64,000 nt of DNA from Pelagomonas calceolata. Taxonomy: Eukaryota > Sar > Pelagophyceae > Pelagomonadales > Pelagomonadaceae. Below, piece after piece: positions 48,002-58,395 of this stretch; position 1 is the stretch's first letter; every line of letters starts with the position of its first letter. Position numbers and translations under genes: made by a program. The stretch is from assembly GCA_918797485.1 (NCBI GenBank), contig CAKKNE010000003.1, positions 4,340,001 to 4,404,000 on the forward strand, given 5' to 3'. The notes under the pieces were generated by a model, which saw only the letters and a list, made by a program, of their open reading frames with translations, made no database searches and was not told where the DNA came from.

Positions 48002-49464
48002 GTCCCAGAGGTTTCTCGAAAAGCTCGATAAGGCTCCCTAGTTTAACCCCGGGGTGTGCTCACAACACACACCCGGGTCTGCGTTTGCGTGTCGCTAGTG
48101 CGGCCTTGAGAGCAGGCTTCGTATGAGTTCCGGTGCGCTACCGGGTCCGGACCTCTCCTGCGCGTGATTCCAGCGTGCTTTGCATATATGCGCATAGCTT
48201 TGTAGGGAGGCCTGAGGGGCTAGGGTAGGGGGGTTTCGAGCCTAGTGAGTCTGCACGTCTGTCGACACTTGCAGAGGAATAGTGGCCTCCCCATTGGACA
48301 TAAAGCAGGCAGAATCGTATTATCGTAAGATTTACAAGAGTGCCAAGAACATTACGATTCCTAGCGTGTAGAAAATAAGGGGCTGCAATGTGTGTTGCTA
48401 AAAATACTAGGCAGTGAGGTGCCTAGGAGCACGGCAGTGCTTTGCACTGATTCCCTAGTTGCCAGACCCCGTGGTACTGAAGTACGGAGAGAGGTTGTGC
48501 TCATACGCGTTCTAATAGTCTAGGAGGGAATAAGGACTACTAGGGTAAGGATAGGGGTATTTTTCTAGCATATGTACAGCCAGTGCGGTAATGGCAACCG
48601 AAAAGATCGATCTCAACATCAAGAGGATTGCAGCTAGTCTAAGACGGGGCCGGACGCCACCATAGGGATTCGCTCCACCGAGCGCCCGAACCCCGCGCAT
48701 TGGTCGGCGGGACTCATAGGGCCCTCTTAAGGGCCGGCTGAGGTCAGGGGGGTGTACGGGGATCGGGACTAGGGCGCAGCGGCGCGCTGAAAACGGCAAA
48801 AACCCGTGAATCTCGATTAAACGAGATTTTGTTTTGGCCTCGTGCGCAGCCTAAACGCACCCATAGGCAGCCCCAAGCTATTTCTGACCGCTCAAGGGGT
48901 CGGCCGAGGCGGTGCGCCAAGAAAAAGCGCGGCAGCACAACATTTCGCGATGCGCCAAAATCGCTCTCCCACCACATGATGTGCGATACGTGATGTGGGC
49001 ACGCCACTGCACAAAAAACGGTGCGGACAGTACGATGGGTATGCCCTGAGCCCCGCGGACAACTTCAAGCGCTCGAAAAGCTGGAAATCATTGCACAGCG
49101 GCGGCCGCGTCGAGGTCGACGCGGGACGAATAGAGAGCTTCGAGGGCGCTCCTGCGAGAAACCACGGGCCCGGGGACCGGCGCGGGGTTATAGTCGATGC
49201 GGACGACGACGATGCGGAGGACGACGACGTCGATTTGGAACTTTGAGTCTCCGCCGTCCGGCCCGCGGCCTGCCCGCGGCCGGCGCACCCCAAAGCCCCC
49301 TACCGTTTGCAGCCCCTGTTTTGCGTGAATATTAGTTATTACCTTAAGTATGTTCGTAGCAAGTTTCCGGGTTCAAGCTATTCAGGGAGAAAAGCTACGG
49401 TAATTTCTCACTTTGGCGTCCGGCCCCTTAGTCTAAGTATCTATTCTACTTACAAGCCACTGAC
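48002..49464. other. Spacer, no gene supported
   Basis: About 1.46 kb. At ~48366-48395 lies a copy of the palindrome-arm fragment (TAGAAAATAAGGGGCTGC). ORFs at 48.5-49.3 kb on both strands (80-130 codons) have no recognisable content; one plus-strand ORF ends in a run of Asp codons (49200-49240). Confidence 0.35.
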
Positions 49465-49733
49465 TCACCCGAAACGCAAAGAGCTGCCGCGCACCCTCGC
49501 GAGCGAGTGGCACGCGTAGCCGCCGGGCCCCGTCAGCATCTCAATCGGCACGTATAGAACGCCCGGGCGCAAGGCCCCGGTCTTAGTTGGCACGCTCTGC
49601 GGCATGAAGTGGCCGTCTCCCGGGGAGTGGCTCGCTTTTTTACGTGCTCGCCTGTCCAGCGCCGCTGCGAACTCGGCAAAGGACGCGTTCGCGTTTCCGT
49701 CCAGTTCGTGAAAGGGCGCTCCAAGAGACTTCC
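49465..49733 (-). pseudogene. Truncated copy of the neighbouring sulfotransferase
   Basis: A ~245-bp segment (49490-49733) is ~98% identical to 50088-50333 inside the sulfotransferase gene; it encodes the same KSLGAPFHELDGNANASF...CHSLARVRG stretch, then runs into unrelated sequence. It has no start, no PAPS-binding motif and no C-terminus. It is a tandem partial duplication ~600 bp downstream of its source, recent judging by identity. Confidence 0.8.
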
Positions 49734-49769
49734 ACGCGCCCCCGCGCCAAAGCAAGGGAGGACGTGCGC

Positions 49770-50852
49770 TCAAACGTCGAGCCCGCACACGTCACGGAGC
49801 CGCCCGAGCTGCACCTCGCAGGCGGAACGGAAGGCCGCGCAGGTCTCCAACGCCGGTGCCCGGCAGGCGCTCACGTACATTTCCACGTCGGCTCGGTAGA
49901 GGCAGCCCACGACCTTCCTACAGAACGCCGTGTTATTCCAGAAGGAGTCGTAGTTAGGGGTCTTCTTGGCGGACCGCACTTTGGCGAAGGACCAGTGCTC
50001 GCTTCCCGGGGGACTGCTCGTGGCCTTTGTAATGTAGTGCCGCGAATTATCGCCCTGCGCCGCCGCCTCTGCCGCCTTGAGGCCCGTGCCGCGCACCCTC
50101 GCGAGCGAGTGGCACGCGTAGCCGCCGGGTTCCGTCAGCATCTCAATCGGCACGTATAGAACGCCCGGGCGCAAGGCCCCGGTCCTAGTTGGCACGCTCT
50201 GCGGCATGAAGTGGCCGTCTCCCGGGGAGTGGCTCGCTTTTTTACGTGCTCGCCTGTCCAGCGCCGCTGCGAACTCGGCAAAGGACGCGTTCGCGTTTCC
50301 GTCCAGTTCGTGAAAGGGCGCTCCAAGAGATTTCCAGTAGAGGAGCGTGTGGATGTAGGAGCTGATGGCGCGATCGAGGGGATTCCGCACGATGGCGACG
50401 CAGAGCCACCCCGTCCCCGGCGCGCACGAGGCCAAGTGCCCTGGCGTGGGCAGGCGGCCTTTGGCCTGCTGGAAGACTTCGTGCGAGTATCGCAGCGGAT
50501 ACCCTTTAAAGTGTACCGCCGCGCCCGTCAAGTTCACCCGCGCCAACATGAGCCGTTCGACGAGCGTCGCTCCGGCCTTGGGCGAGCTCATCAGCAACAG
50601 CTTAATGGTTGGATCGACCATCGAGGCAGCTGGACTGATTTCCCCGTTTTTCACCAAAGGCTGGCATTGGCGTTGACCGGCGGCCGGCTGACCTCGATCC
50701 TGACGTGTAGCCTTGGACTTGCCATGGGCCACGGGAATGGGATGAACTTTCTGGGGATGATGGGTGCCGCTATGACGGGCATGCCTTGCTAGCGGTTTGG
50801 CGATGCTAGCGCCCGCGACGATCAGCAGCACCAGCGTTCGAATCGCGTGCAT
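49770..50852 (-). CDS. Carbohydrate sulfotransferase-like protein
   Basis: Golgi sulfotransferase that moves sulfate from PAPS to a sugar. The 360-residue intronless frame begins with a signal anchor (MHAIRTLVLLIVAGASIAKP) and a basic stem. The 5'-phosphosulfate-binding loop is IKLLLMSSPKAGATLVERLM at ~83-102, and the 3'-phosphate-binding motif is CVAIVRNPLDRAISSYIH (RNPxDRxxSxY) at ~150-167. Downstream, GVLYVPIEMLTEPGGY and several Cys pairs near the C-terminus suggest a lumenal disulfide-stabilised domain. It is complete. Part of it is duplicated just downstream. Confidence 0.82.
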   Translation of the reverse strand: MHAIRTLVLLIVAGASIAKPLARHARHSGTHHPQKVHPIPVAHGKSKATRQDRGQPAAGQRQCQPLVKNGEISPAASMVDPTIKLLLMSSPKAGATLVERLMLARVNLTGAAVHFKGYPLRYSHEVFQQAKGRLPTPGHLASCAPGTGWLCVAIVRNPLDRAISSYIHTLLYWKSLGAPFHELDGNANASFAEFAAALDRRARKKASHSPGDGHFMPQSVPTRTGALRPGVLYVPIEMLTEPGGYACHSLARVRGTGLKAAEAAAQGDNSRHYITKATSSPPGSEHWSFAKVRSAKKTPNYDSFWNNTAFCRKVVGCLYRADVEMYVSACRAPALETCAAFRSACEVQLGRLRDVCGLDV

Positions 50853-51525
50853 AGGGCACTCACGGTGTACACACCAGTGCGATGCAGAGGTGTAATTCCG
50901 AACTTGCAGAGTCTAACGAAATAGTAGTCCCGTCTTTGGTGGATCGGGCGTCTCCCAGGCCGGGGTGCTACCGACGGCGACCAACTCGAGGATGTATCTC
51001 TACTTGCTCATTGATAGGGTAATCCATATGACAAGTGATAGGCTTCATGAGCAATGTGCAGCTGCAAATTTTGGCTTAAGCTCTTTGTGTGTGATTATGT
51101 ATTTTGACGACGTCGAGCTAGAAATGATTATGTATTTTTAAGCGAGAACCTACAACCCTAGATATGTATCTCCCGTACAGCGATTGTGCTATGATCCTGT
51201 AGTTACCTTTATCTAGAGCTCCTCTCAGGTTCTAGTAGATATCAGAGGCTAGTGGCCTGTATCCTAGGATACTAGTACTTCCTTCTCCCTCTTAATCTGC
51301 GAAGAATATACCCCTACTAGGCCTCTTACCGTAGGTACTCTCCTACCTGGCTTAGCTCACCTTGACGTAATGAGGGCTTACCACATTCATTCTTAGTGCC
51401 TAGTATTACACGGGTAGTCACTACGCCAAACTCACTCACACCGTTGCAAAGGGTTGGTATACGAGCTGTACGCGAAAAACAAGCTATCCAGCAACCATGC
51501 TTCTGAGCGGTACGGCCAGCAACCA
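50853..51525. other. Spacer with LTR-like fossil, family B, copy 2
   Basis: 51177-51298 matches the family B unit at 33469-33583 and is followed by GCGAAGAATATACCCCT, which is the sequence at the palindrome arm end at 33.77 kb. It is broken. The rest is the presumed promoter region of the divergent sulfotransferase and calpain genes. Confidence 0.5.
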
Positions 51526-53890
51526 ATGAGCCTCGACCGAGCGATCGCCCTCGCCCAGGCGGCCGTCGCGGCCGACCGCAAGGGCGACCGAAGCGCCGCC
51601 AAGGACTGCTTCGTCGAGGCCGCCTCGCAACTGCTCGCCGTCGTCAAGGCCGAGCCCGACCGGACGAAGGCCGCCAAGCTCGCGCAGCGCATGGAGTCCT
51701 ACGTCGCGCGGGCGGAGCAACTCGCGGCCGTCTCGAAACCGCCGCCGCCGCCGCCGAAGCGGCAGCCACCACGGGCGCGCGCGTCGACGACGGCCAACTA
51801 CTTCTCGGCCGACGCCGCCTTCCGAAGAGACGTCGAGACGGCGCGGCAGGCGTGCCGGGCCATCGAGCGCCAAGCGAGCGACTACGCGGACGCGGGCTTC
51901 GGGGGCCGCAGGGCCCTGGGGCGCGGCAAGGGCACGGAGGCGGTCGTCGGCTGGCGGCGCGCGCGCGAACTGGCCGACAAGGTCTTCGACGGCGACCCGA
52001 GCCCGCGCGACGTCGACCAGGGCGCGCGGCGCGGTGCAGAATGCACACCGTGAAATATGCTCGGGCGCGCCCGACGTTCTGGTCGATGCCACGCAGGCGC
52101 TCGGCGACTGCTGGCTCCTGTCGTCGCTCAGCGTCCTCGCGCACTTCCCGGAGCTCGTGCGGCGGGTCCTCGCCACGCCCCGTGCATGAATCAAACTGTC
52201 GCGACGCGTCTCCACCACGGCTCACTCATGGCCTCCACGCCATCGACGCGATGCCAGCTCGATGGCGTGGCGGTGGGGGTCTCTCACCGCTCGATTCGGT
52301 CAGCACGGGCACCCGACTCACTGGTTGATTACGCACAGGTCACGCCCGACCTGTCCGCGCGGGGCGTCTACGCGTGCCGGCTGTGCCGGGCGGGCGAGTG
52401 GCGCGTCGTCTACGTCGACGAGCTCCTCCCCGTCCGGCGGGACGGGCGGGCGGCCTTCTGCCAGGTCGCGACCGCGCTGTGGCCCGCGCTCGTGGAAAAG
52501 GCGCGGCCCCGGCGTCTGATGTCGCGGCGATGGCGCACTGCGACACTCCAACCGCTCGCGAACGCAGGCGTGCGCAAAGATCTTTGGGTGTTATAGCGCC
52601 CTGGACCAGGGCAACGCGGCCGAGGCGCTCGGGCTCCTCACGGGGCTGCCGACGGACGTCGTGCCGTGCCATCGTCCCGGCCTCTGCGAAACGCTGGAGC
52701 GGGCCCACGGCGCGGGTTTCGTGCTGAGCGCGTCGTGCGGCCGGGACGACGTCCCGGAGGGCGCCTTCGAGCGCGTCGGGTTACTCTCGGCCCACGAGTA
52801 CGCCATCCTGAGGATCGCTGCCCTGCCGGACGGCCGCCGCTTGATTCAGTTGCGGAATCCGTGGGCGCGCGGCGAGTGGCGGGGGGCCTGGTCGCGGCAC
52901 GCGCCGGAGTGGCGCTCCCTACCGGCGTCGGTGGTGGCGGCCTGCAACCGCCGGGGGTCGCTCGATCGGGACGACGGCGTCTTCTGGATGGAGCCAGGAG
53001 ACTTCGCGCGGCACTTCCGCGAGGTGACGGTCTGCCGCCTGCGGCGGAACTTCGCGCAGGCGCGGTGGCCCGTCGACACGCCGAAGTCGCTGGACGCGCC
53101 GGCCGCGGCCTTCGAGATTTGTTGCACGAGGGATACGACGCTCGACGCCGCGCTCCTCCAGCGGACGGGCCGCGGCCTGGGCCCGCACCACGTCATGGGC
53201 GACGCGCTCCTGCTGATCTTCGAGAGTGATCGGGACTTCTCGCGCGCGAGCCTCGTGGACGGCCGCGCGACGCTCGCGAGGGCGGCCGTGACGCAGCGGT
53301 CGACGCTGCCGCCGGTCGCCGCGCCGGGCGTCCTAGAGCTGCGGGCGGGCCGCCGGTACGCGGCCGTGCCGCTGTGTTTCAATTGGAGATGCCTGGGCCT
53401 CGCGCGCCAGCTCACGGCGGTCCTCTACTCGTCCCGCGAGCTCGAGGACGTGCGCGCGCTCGGGCTCACGGCCGACGCGGTCGCGGCGTGCCTGCGAGCG
53501 GCCATCTTGGACGGCGGCGCCTTGCTCTCGTCGAAGCAGGACGCCTCCACGAAGATCTACGAGCTCGACGGGCTCTTCCTCGCCGAGAACCACGCGCGCG
53601 ACGCCCACGTGACGGTGAAGCTCGGGCTCGGCCGCGCCGAGAACCTCATTAGCTCGCGTCACGGCGGCGTCATCGACCCTAGTAAACCGGGCTCTACGTA
53701 CAACGTCGAGGACACGCTCCCCGCGAAGACGTGGCAGCTCCTGTTGGTTCGGTCGCCCTTCAAGGGCTCCTGGGCCATCGAAAACACGTCCGTCAGGTGG
53801 TCCGTCGCCGCCGGCGCGCGCGAGCGGCACCTCCCGCCCGTGGCGCCGGGCGGCCTCCACGCGTGTTACGCGCTCGCCGCCGCCGCCTAG
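51526..53890 (+). CDS. MIT-domain calpain (calpain-7 type cysteine protease)
   Basis: Exons 51526-52023, 52097-52171, 52339-52500 and 52568-53890 join in frame to 685 residues. An N-terminal MIT domain (SLDRAIALAQAAVAADRKGD...LAQRMESYVARAEQL, ~1-65) binds ESCRT-III tails; MIT plus calpain is the calpain-7 layout. The protease core shows the full triad: Cys171 in QGALGDCWLLSSL, His321 in LSAHEYAIL and Asn342 in IQLRNPWARGEWRGAWS. C2-like/calpain domain III beta repeats follow (FEICCTRDTTLDAAL; WAIENTSVRWSVAAG). All three introns (52024-52096, 52172-52338, 52501-52567) begin with GC; no in-phase GT donor gives the conserved joins QG-ALGDCW and EK-ACAKIFG. It probably acts in ESCRT-linked endosomal proteolysis. 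Confidence 0.85.
52172..52338 (+). mobile_element. Introner element in the calpain gene (GC-AG intron)
   Basis: 167 bp. Left flank GCCACGCC (intron start) and right flank GTCACGCC (exon) form an 8-bp duplication with one change; the ancestral site probably had GT, so the donor decayed to GC. The insert ends CGTGCATGAATCAA and TTGATTACGCACAG are imperfect inverted repeats. The core CTCCACGCCATCGACGCGAT and GCTCGATGGCGTGGCG matches the introners at 27.5 and 43.4 kb. The intron-free join reads VL-VTPDLSARGVYACRL. Confidence 0.85.
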
Positions 53891-54003
53891 TTTTCTTCTA
53901 ATGGTGAATTGTGTTAAAATCCTCCCCACTGGCACGCCCCACGCCTCGAGCTCCTGGACCTACCAGTCGTGAAGGTCCGAGTCAAGTTCTCTTAATGGTT
54001 GTG

Positions 54004-54789
54004 TTACCCCTCGCCGTCGGCCCCCCACGCCTCGAGCTCTTGAATCTGGGCCACGCCGGGGTAGGGCGGCAGCCGTAGGTCGTATTTCTCCCGGATGAAG
54101 GGCGGCACGAAGCGCCCGCCGACGTAGTGCCGCCCCCGGAAGCACGCGGCGCACATCTTCGGCGCGGTGAGCGACACGAGCACGGCCGGCCGCAGGACGG
54201 CGCCCGCGTCCGGGGGCCCCCGCTCCACGTGCCACCCCGACGGCGTGTCCACGGAGACGAGGGGCGCCGTCGTCGTCGCCAGCGCCTCCAGCAACGCGTC
54301 GAACGGCGGCCGAGGCGCCCCGCGAAACGAAAACCCGAAGACGGCGTCGAGGACGACGTCGTAGGTCGCCAGGGGCGCCGGCGGCGCGGCGCTGACGGGC
54401 GCGTCGACCTCGGTGCACTGCGCGACGAGGTTCGCGAACAACTGTTTCTTCGGCTGCTTGGGGTAGACGACGTCGACCTTTGCCACGCCGAAGTGCCGCA
54501 GGTGGCGGGCCGCGACGAGCCCGTCGCCGCCGTTGTTGCCGGGCCCCGCGACGACTAAAACGGACGACGCGTCGGGGTAGGCGTCCTTGACGGCGCACGC
54601 GACGGATAAACCGGCGAGCTCCATGAGCTGGTCCACCGAAAAGCCCGGCGTGCGCATGAGGTCCTCGTCTAGAGCTATGGCCGCGTCTTGCCCGAGCAGC
54701 GTCACTTGCTGGGCGGAAGCGCCGCCCATGCCGGCGGACAGCGCGCGCGCTTTCGCCGTGAGCGAGGCGAGGAGGACCGCGCGGCGCAT
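54004..54789 (-). CDS. NAXE: NAD(P)H-hydrate epimerase
   Basis: This YjeF_N-type enzyme interconverts the R and S forms of hydrated NAD(P)H so that the dehydratase can repair them. The ATG at 54789 (MRRAVLLASLTAKARALSAG) begins a basic, Ser/Ala-rich organelle-targeting-like peptide; the longer upstream frame looks like 5' UTR. The 261-residue protein has TPGFSVDQLMELAGLSVA, SSVLVVAGPGNNGGDGLVAA (NNGGDG loop), YDVVLDAVFGFSFRG with the catalytic-region Asp, and LVSVDTPSGWHVERG. All are diagnostic. No carbohydrate-kinase-like dehydratase domain is fused. Likely mitochondrial or plastid. Confidence 0.92.
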   Translation of the reverse strand: MRRAVLLASLTAKARALSAGMGGASAQQVTLLGQDAAIALDEDLMRTPGFSVDQLMELAGLSVACAVKDAYPDASSVLVVAGPGNNGGDGLVAARHLRHFGVAKVDVVYPKQPKKQLFANLVAQCTEVDAPVSAAPPAPLATYDVVLDAVFGFSFRGAPRPPFDALLEALATTTAPLVSVDTPSGWHVERGPPDAGAVLRPAVLVSLTAPKMCAACFRGRHYVGGRFVPPFIREKYDLRLPPYPGVAQIQELEAWGADGEG

Positions 54790-55419
54790 GAACGGCGCGC
54801 GTCCGCCTCTTATCGGAGAGCACTGGCGGACTTTTTGGGTCTTGTTGTGTCCGTCGTCGGTTTTCGCGCGCGAGCGGACGAGCCACCGCAACTATATAGC
54901 TTTGGGAGCAGCAAGGGTCCTTGGCATATATAGCTCTTGTAGAGCTATACTTGAGCAGAGCCTGCCGTGCAGCCCCTAGGGATAGTGTCTTACAGGCCGC
55001 TAGCCGCGATTTTCCACACTCGCGGGAGCCTGGAAGCCGCATCCCGGGCCGGTCCTCTGTGCTAGCGCCTGTAACACCCCGACTAACTAGCCTGAGCCTG
55101 AGCCTGAAGCGGACGGGTGGGCCCGGGGGGAGCGGGAGGGGTACGGGGGACCCCGCGACGTAACTAGCCTGAGCCTGAAGCGAGTCCAAGCCGGCGAACG
55201 CACACATTGTCGGGGGGGGGGGTGCCGAGGCGGTTCTGCTTCTAAAGAAGGAGGTACGCTGTTATGAAAGACGCGGCACGCGCCCGCCGCCGATGAATCG
55301 GCGAACGCGCGGTGTCTCCCCCCAGCCCTGGCAGGGGCTCCGCCCACTAGTCCTACGTACTAAGTACAATAGAGCCCAGTCCTGTCCTGCGTCTGCTGAG
55401 GGGAGCCACACTATGCACA
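54790..55419. other. Spacer with short direct repeats
   Basis: About 630 bp. TAACTAGCCTGAGCCTGA-like units recur at 55084-55104 and 55160-55180, plus a G-run at 55212. No supported gene. Confidence 0.35.
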
Positions 55420-56451
55420 TTAGTATCCCGCCGCCATGGCCGCGAAGGACCCGCGCGCGGGCTTCGCGGCCGGCGGCACCCAGGCCGGCGGTGCCTCGGG
55501 CGCCGCGGCGCTCTCCAGGTCCCCGCGCGCGTCCGCCGCCTCGAGGGCTTTCGCCAGGTCCCGCGGCGCCTGGCCCGCCTTTGGAGAGCCCTTCGCAGGC
55601 GGCGCCGGCTCGTCGTCCTCCGTGAGGCAGCCGCCCGCGGCCCCGCCCTTGCAGTCGCGCGTCAGGTCCTTCTCGTACGCGAGCAGCGCGTCCGCGTAGC
55701 CCGAGTAGCGCTTCTGCGCATCCGGCGGCAGCGTCGCGAACAATAAAAGCAGTTCCCGCCGGAAGTTGCGGTAGAGGTCCGCGAGCTCCCGCGCGTCGTC
55801 GGGCGTCAGCTGGAAGCGTCCCGCGTCGGCGATCCTGGCCGCGGCGCCGGAAATGGCCAACAGCGCGTTCATTGTCTGCGGCGCGCGCTTCAGCGCTTCG
55901 TCCCTGCGGTCCCGCGGCACCTCCTCGCGGATCATAAGTTTTATATTTCCGTCCAGATTCGAATTTTCGAGGAGGAGCTCCGTGCCGAACATGAACTGCT
56001 GCGGCGTCACGGGGACGCCTAAATCCGAGCCCTTGGCGACCTCCCGCAGCAGCTTCTCCTGGAAGTCGGCGACCTGGGCGACCCGCAGCACGACGAGGCC
56101 CGACACTTCGTTCAGGTCCGGCGCGTCGTAGCTGCCCGCGGCGACCGCGGGCGCGGCGGCGCCCGCAGCAGCGCTCGCCGCGGCCGTGGCGCCGAGCCAG
56201 CGCTGCACGGCGAGGCGGCGCGTGCAGCGGTCCCAGGCGGGGCGAGCGAGAGCCTCGTCCCGCGTCGGGCGTCGGTCCCGCGCGGCGTCGGGCGAGCGGC
56301 GCGGTGGCGCGCGTCCGCGCGGAGGCGACAGCGCGTGGCCTCGCGCACCCGTGGCGGGGCCGGCGACGCGTGCGACGCGTGCGACGCGTGCGCGCGTGTG
56401 CGCGGTGGCGTGAGCCATGCTGAGCAGGGCTAGCATTTGCGGTGCCTGCAT
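55420..56451 (-). CDS. Plastid (probably thylakoid-lumen) targeted protein of unknown function
   Basis: 343-residue intronless protein. The N-terminus MQAPQMLALLSMAHATAHT looks like the ER signal of a bipartite plastid presequence in algae with complex plastids; an Arg-rich transit region follows, then a second hydrophobic Ala-rich segment (WLGATAAASAAAGAAAPAVAA, up to ~105) ending in an AVAA-like cleavage site, as for thylakoid-lumen proteins. The mature part is helical: SGLVVLRVAQVADFQEKLLR, TPQQFMFGTELLLENSNLDG, LADLYRNFRRELLLLFATLP. No family is recognised. The C-terminal ~70 residues are Ala/Pro-rich and likely disordered. Confidence 0.65.
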   Translation of the reverse strand: MQAPQMLALLSMAHATAHTRARVARVARVAGPATGARGHALSPPRGRAPPRRSPDAARDRRPTRDEALARPAWDRCTRRLAVQRWLGATAAASAAAGAAAPAVAAGSYDAPDLNEVSGLVVLRVAQVADFQEKLLREVAKGSDLGVPVTPQQFMFGTELLLENSNLDGNIKLMIREEVPRDRRDEALKRAPQTMNALLAISGAAARIADAGRFQLTPDDARELADLYRNFRRELLLLFATLPPDAQKRYSGYADALLAYEKDLTRDCKGGAAGGCLTEDDEPAPPAKGSPKAGQAPRDLAKALEAADARGDLESAAAPEAPPAWVPPAAKPARGSFAAMAAGY

Positions 56452-56975
56452 CGCTCCGCTGCGGCTTTCTTCGAGGTGAGCGTAATGCTCAGATGCTGTA
56501 GAGAGCAGAGTCTTTCATCGGTGCCCTCGGACTCGCTTGCGCTGTTTGTGTCACGCTTTTGCGCAGCCTTATGCCTCATCTGCATCACACCCTAGAGCTA
56601 AAATTAAGGTTATACACTTATATACGATACACTTGCATACGCAAGAGCCTGAGCTTGCTACTGGTAGTGTCTTCACACAGGCCACTAGCGTACGGGTTCA
56701 GCGAGACTCGGGGGGCAGGGTGAAACAACACCCTATCGCCAATCCCAATAGACACAGTGGCGAAGCGTTCGGGGTCCGTACTACCTGGGGGTGGGTTCAA
56801 TAAGCGACTCTCTCTCTCTCTGGCCTACGGAAGGTGCAGTTTGAGGACTGCGTCGGGTCCAGTCTCAGCCTTACGGGCTCGTTGGGCTAGGGCCTTTGCG
56901 TGCGGGTTTGGGTAAGCAGCGAGAGAGAAGGTGGCTTATCCTTGGGGGCGGGGAGGGAGGGGACCTTGGAACGCC
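56452..56975. other. Spacer, no gene seen
   Basis: About 520 bp with a (TC)n run near 56808 and a GCGACGCGT tandem just upstream of it inside the preceding gene's 5' part. Nothing coding is supported. Confidence 0.35.
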
Positions 56976-58222
56976 TCACGCGACGCGCGCGCGCTTCGGC
57001 GACGGGATGGCCGGCCCGGGCGCGTCGTCGAAGAAGCTCGCGTCGAGGCCGGCGAGGACGTCGTCCTGGACCAGCGGCAGGCTCGCGGGCAGCGTGACGA
57101 CGGGCCCGACGACGGGCGGCGGCCGCTGCGCCTGCGGCCGCGGCGGCGCGGCGACGGGCGGCCGCGGCGGCGACGACCTCGTCGCCGGTCGCGCGATGCC
57201 GGCCGGGGAGGGCCTCGGCGCGCCGCGCGGCGCCGCGCGCGTGGGCGTCGGCGCCGGCGCGCCGGCGCGTGCCGGCGCCGGGGCGGCCGCGGGCGGCCCC
57301 GCGCGCGCCGGCGGGCGCGCCGGCGCCGGGGCGACCCCGGGCGGTCCCGCGCGCGCCGGCGGCGCGGCTCGCACGTGCGCCGGCGGCGCGGCTTGCGGCG
57401 GCGCCGGCGCGACGCGCGCCTGGGGCGGGCCCGACCGCGCCGGCGGCCCCACGCGCGGCGGGCCGCGCGCCGGCGGGGCCGCCACCAAGCCGCGAGACTG
57501 GGCGGCCGCCGCCGCGCGCGCGACGGCCCCGCCGGCCGCGACGCGCGCCGGCGGCGGCGACGCGGCCCGCGGCGGCGGCGACGCGGGCGCGGGCGCGGGC
57601 GCGGGCGCCGCCGGTGCCGCCGCCGGTGCCGCCGCCGGTGCCGCGCGCGGCGCCGCCGTAACGGGGGACGGCGCCGCCGCGAGGTCGCCGAAGCAGCGCA
57701 GCGTCCGCCTGCGAAGGGAACCGGTGACGACCGCCACGCAGTCTTCGTGATGACGGCGTCGACGAGGCGACGCCGCGTCCGCGCCGCTTGCCGTCCTTCA
57801 CGGCCGCCGCCTTGGCCGCGCCGAGCGCCTCCTCGCGGTCGCGGCCCGTCGCCGTCGCGTGGCCGACGTCCTCGTGGTAGCAGTTACCTGCGCGCGCACC
57901 AACCGTGAAGCGCCGCGAAATTTGCTTGGTGCGCTGCGGTTCACCGTCGGCGAGCGTCACGCGCACCACGGCCGTCGCGCCGGCGCGCCACGTCGCGTCG
58001 CTCATCTTGCGGTCGCTCTCGACGGTCACGTCCATGACCTGCGGCGGCGGCGTCGAGGCGGCGCTCTCGAGCGTGGCTCCCCTCGGAGTCGCGCGCGCGC
58101 GTCGATGCCTGGCGGACGCCGCGCGCGACGTTACTGCTCCAGCCGCGGGGGCCCCAGCGCGCGTGCGCTCGGGCGACGATGGCGTCGTCCTCGTGGTCCT
58201 CGTGCCGCGGCGGCTCCTCCAT
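56976..58222 (-). CDS. RAD52: RAD52-like recombination protein
   Basis: RAD52 anneals single-stranded DNA and loads RAD51. Four exons join in frame to 340 residues: 58130-58222, 57945-58038, 57785-57887 and 56976-57708. The joined text reads WGPRGWSSN-VMDVTVESDRK, then AVVRVTLADG-NCYHEDVGHA and EEALGAAKAAAVKDGKR-RTLRCFG, matching the Rad52/22 core (GWS.., VxVxLxDG..HEDVGYG.., EAVTDGLKRALRxFG). Introns are 58039-58129 (GT-AG), 57888-57944 (57 bp, GT-AG) and 57709-57784 (GC donor most likely, boundary uncertain). The first ~30 residues of the family domain are missing, so a further 5' exon may exist. The C-terminal ~240 residues are Pro/Ala repeats ending in a basic KRARVA. Confidence 0.75.
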
Positions 58223-58395
58223 CGCCGCCGCCGTCGGTGTGCGTCGCGCGGCGTGCGGCTGCGCGGGGCGGCGGCCAGTCTTTCCAGCGATATGTGCGCA
58301 AGTTGCTCCCGTGTGTCGGAGCACCAGCTTGGGTGGGCCGGGGTCTCGGGACCGATCGTACATACCAATCTCATACCAGTACTAGGGTAGGTGCC

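Noticed and set aside
56931-57908. 325-codon plus-strand Arg-rich ORF
   Set aside because: Shadow of the Pro/Ala-rich tail of the RAD52-like gene.
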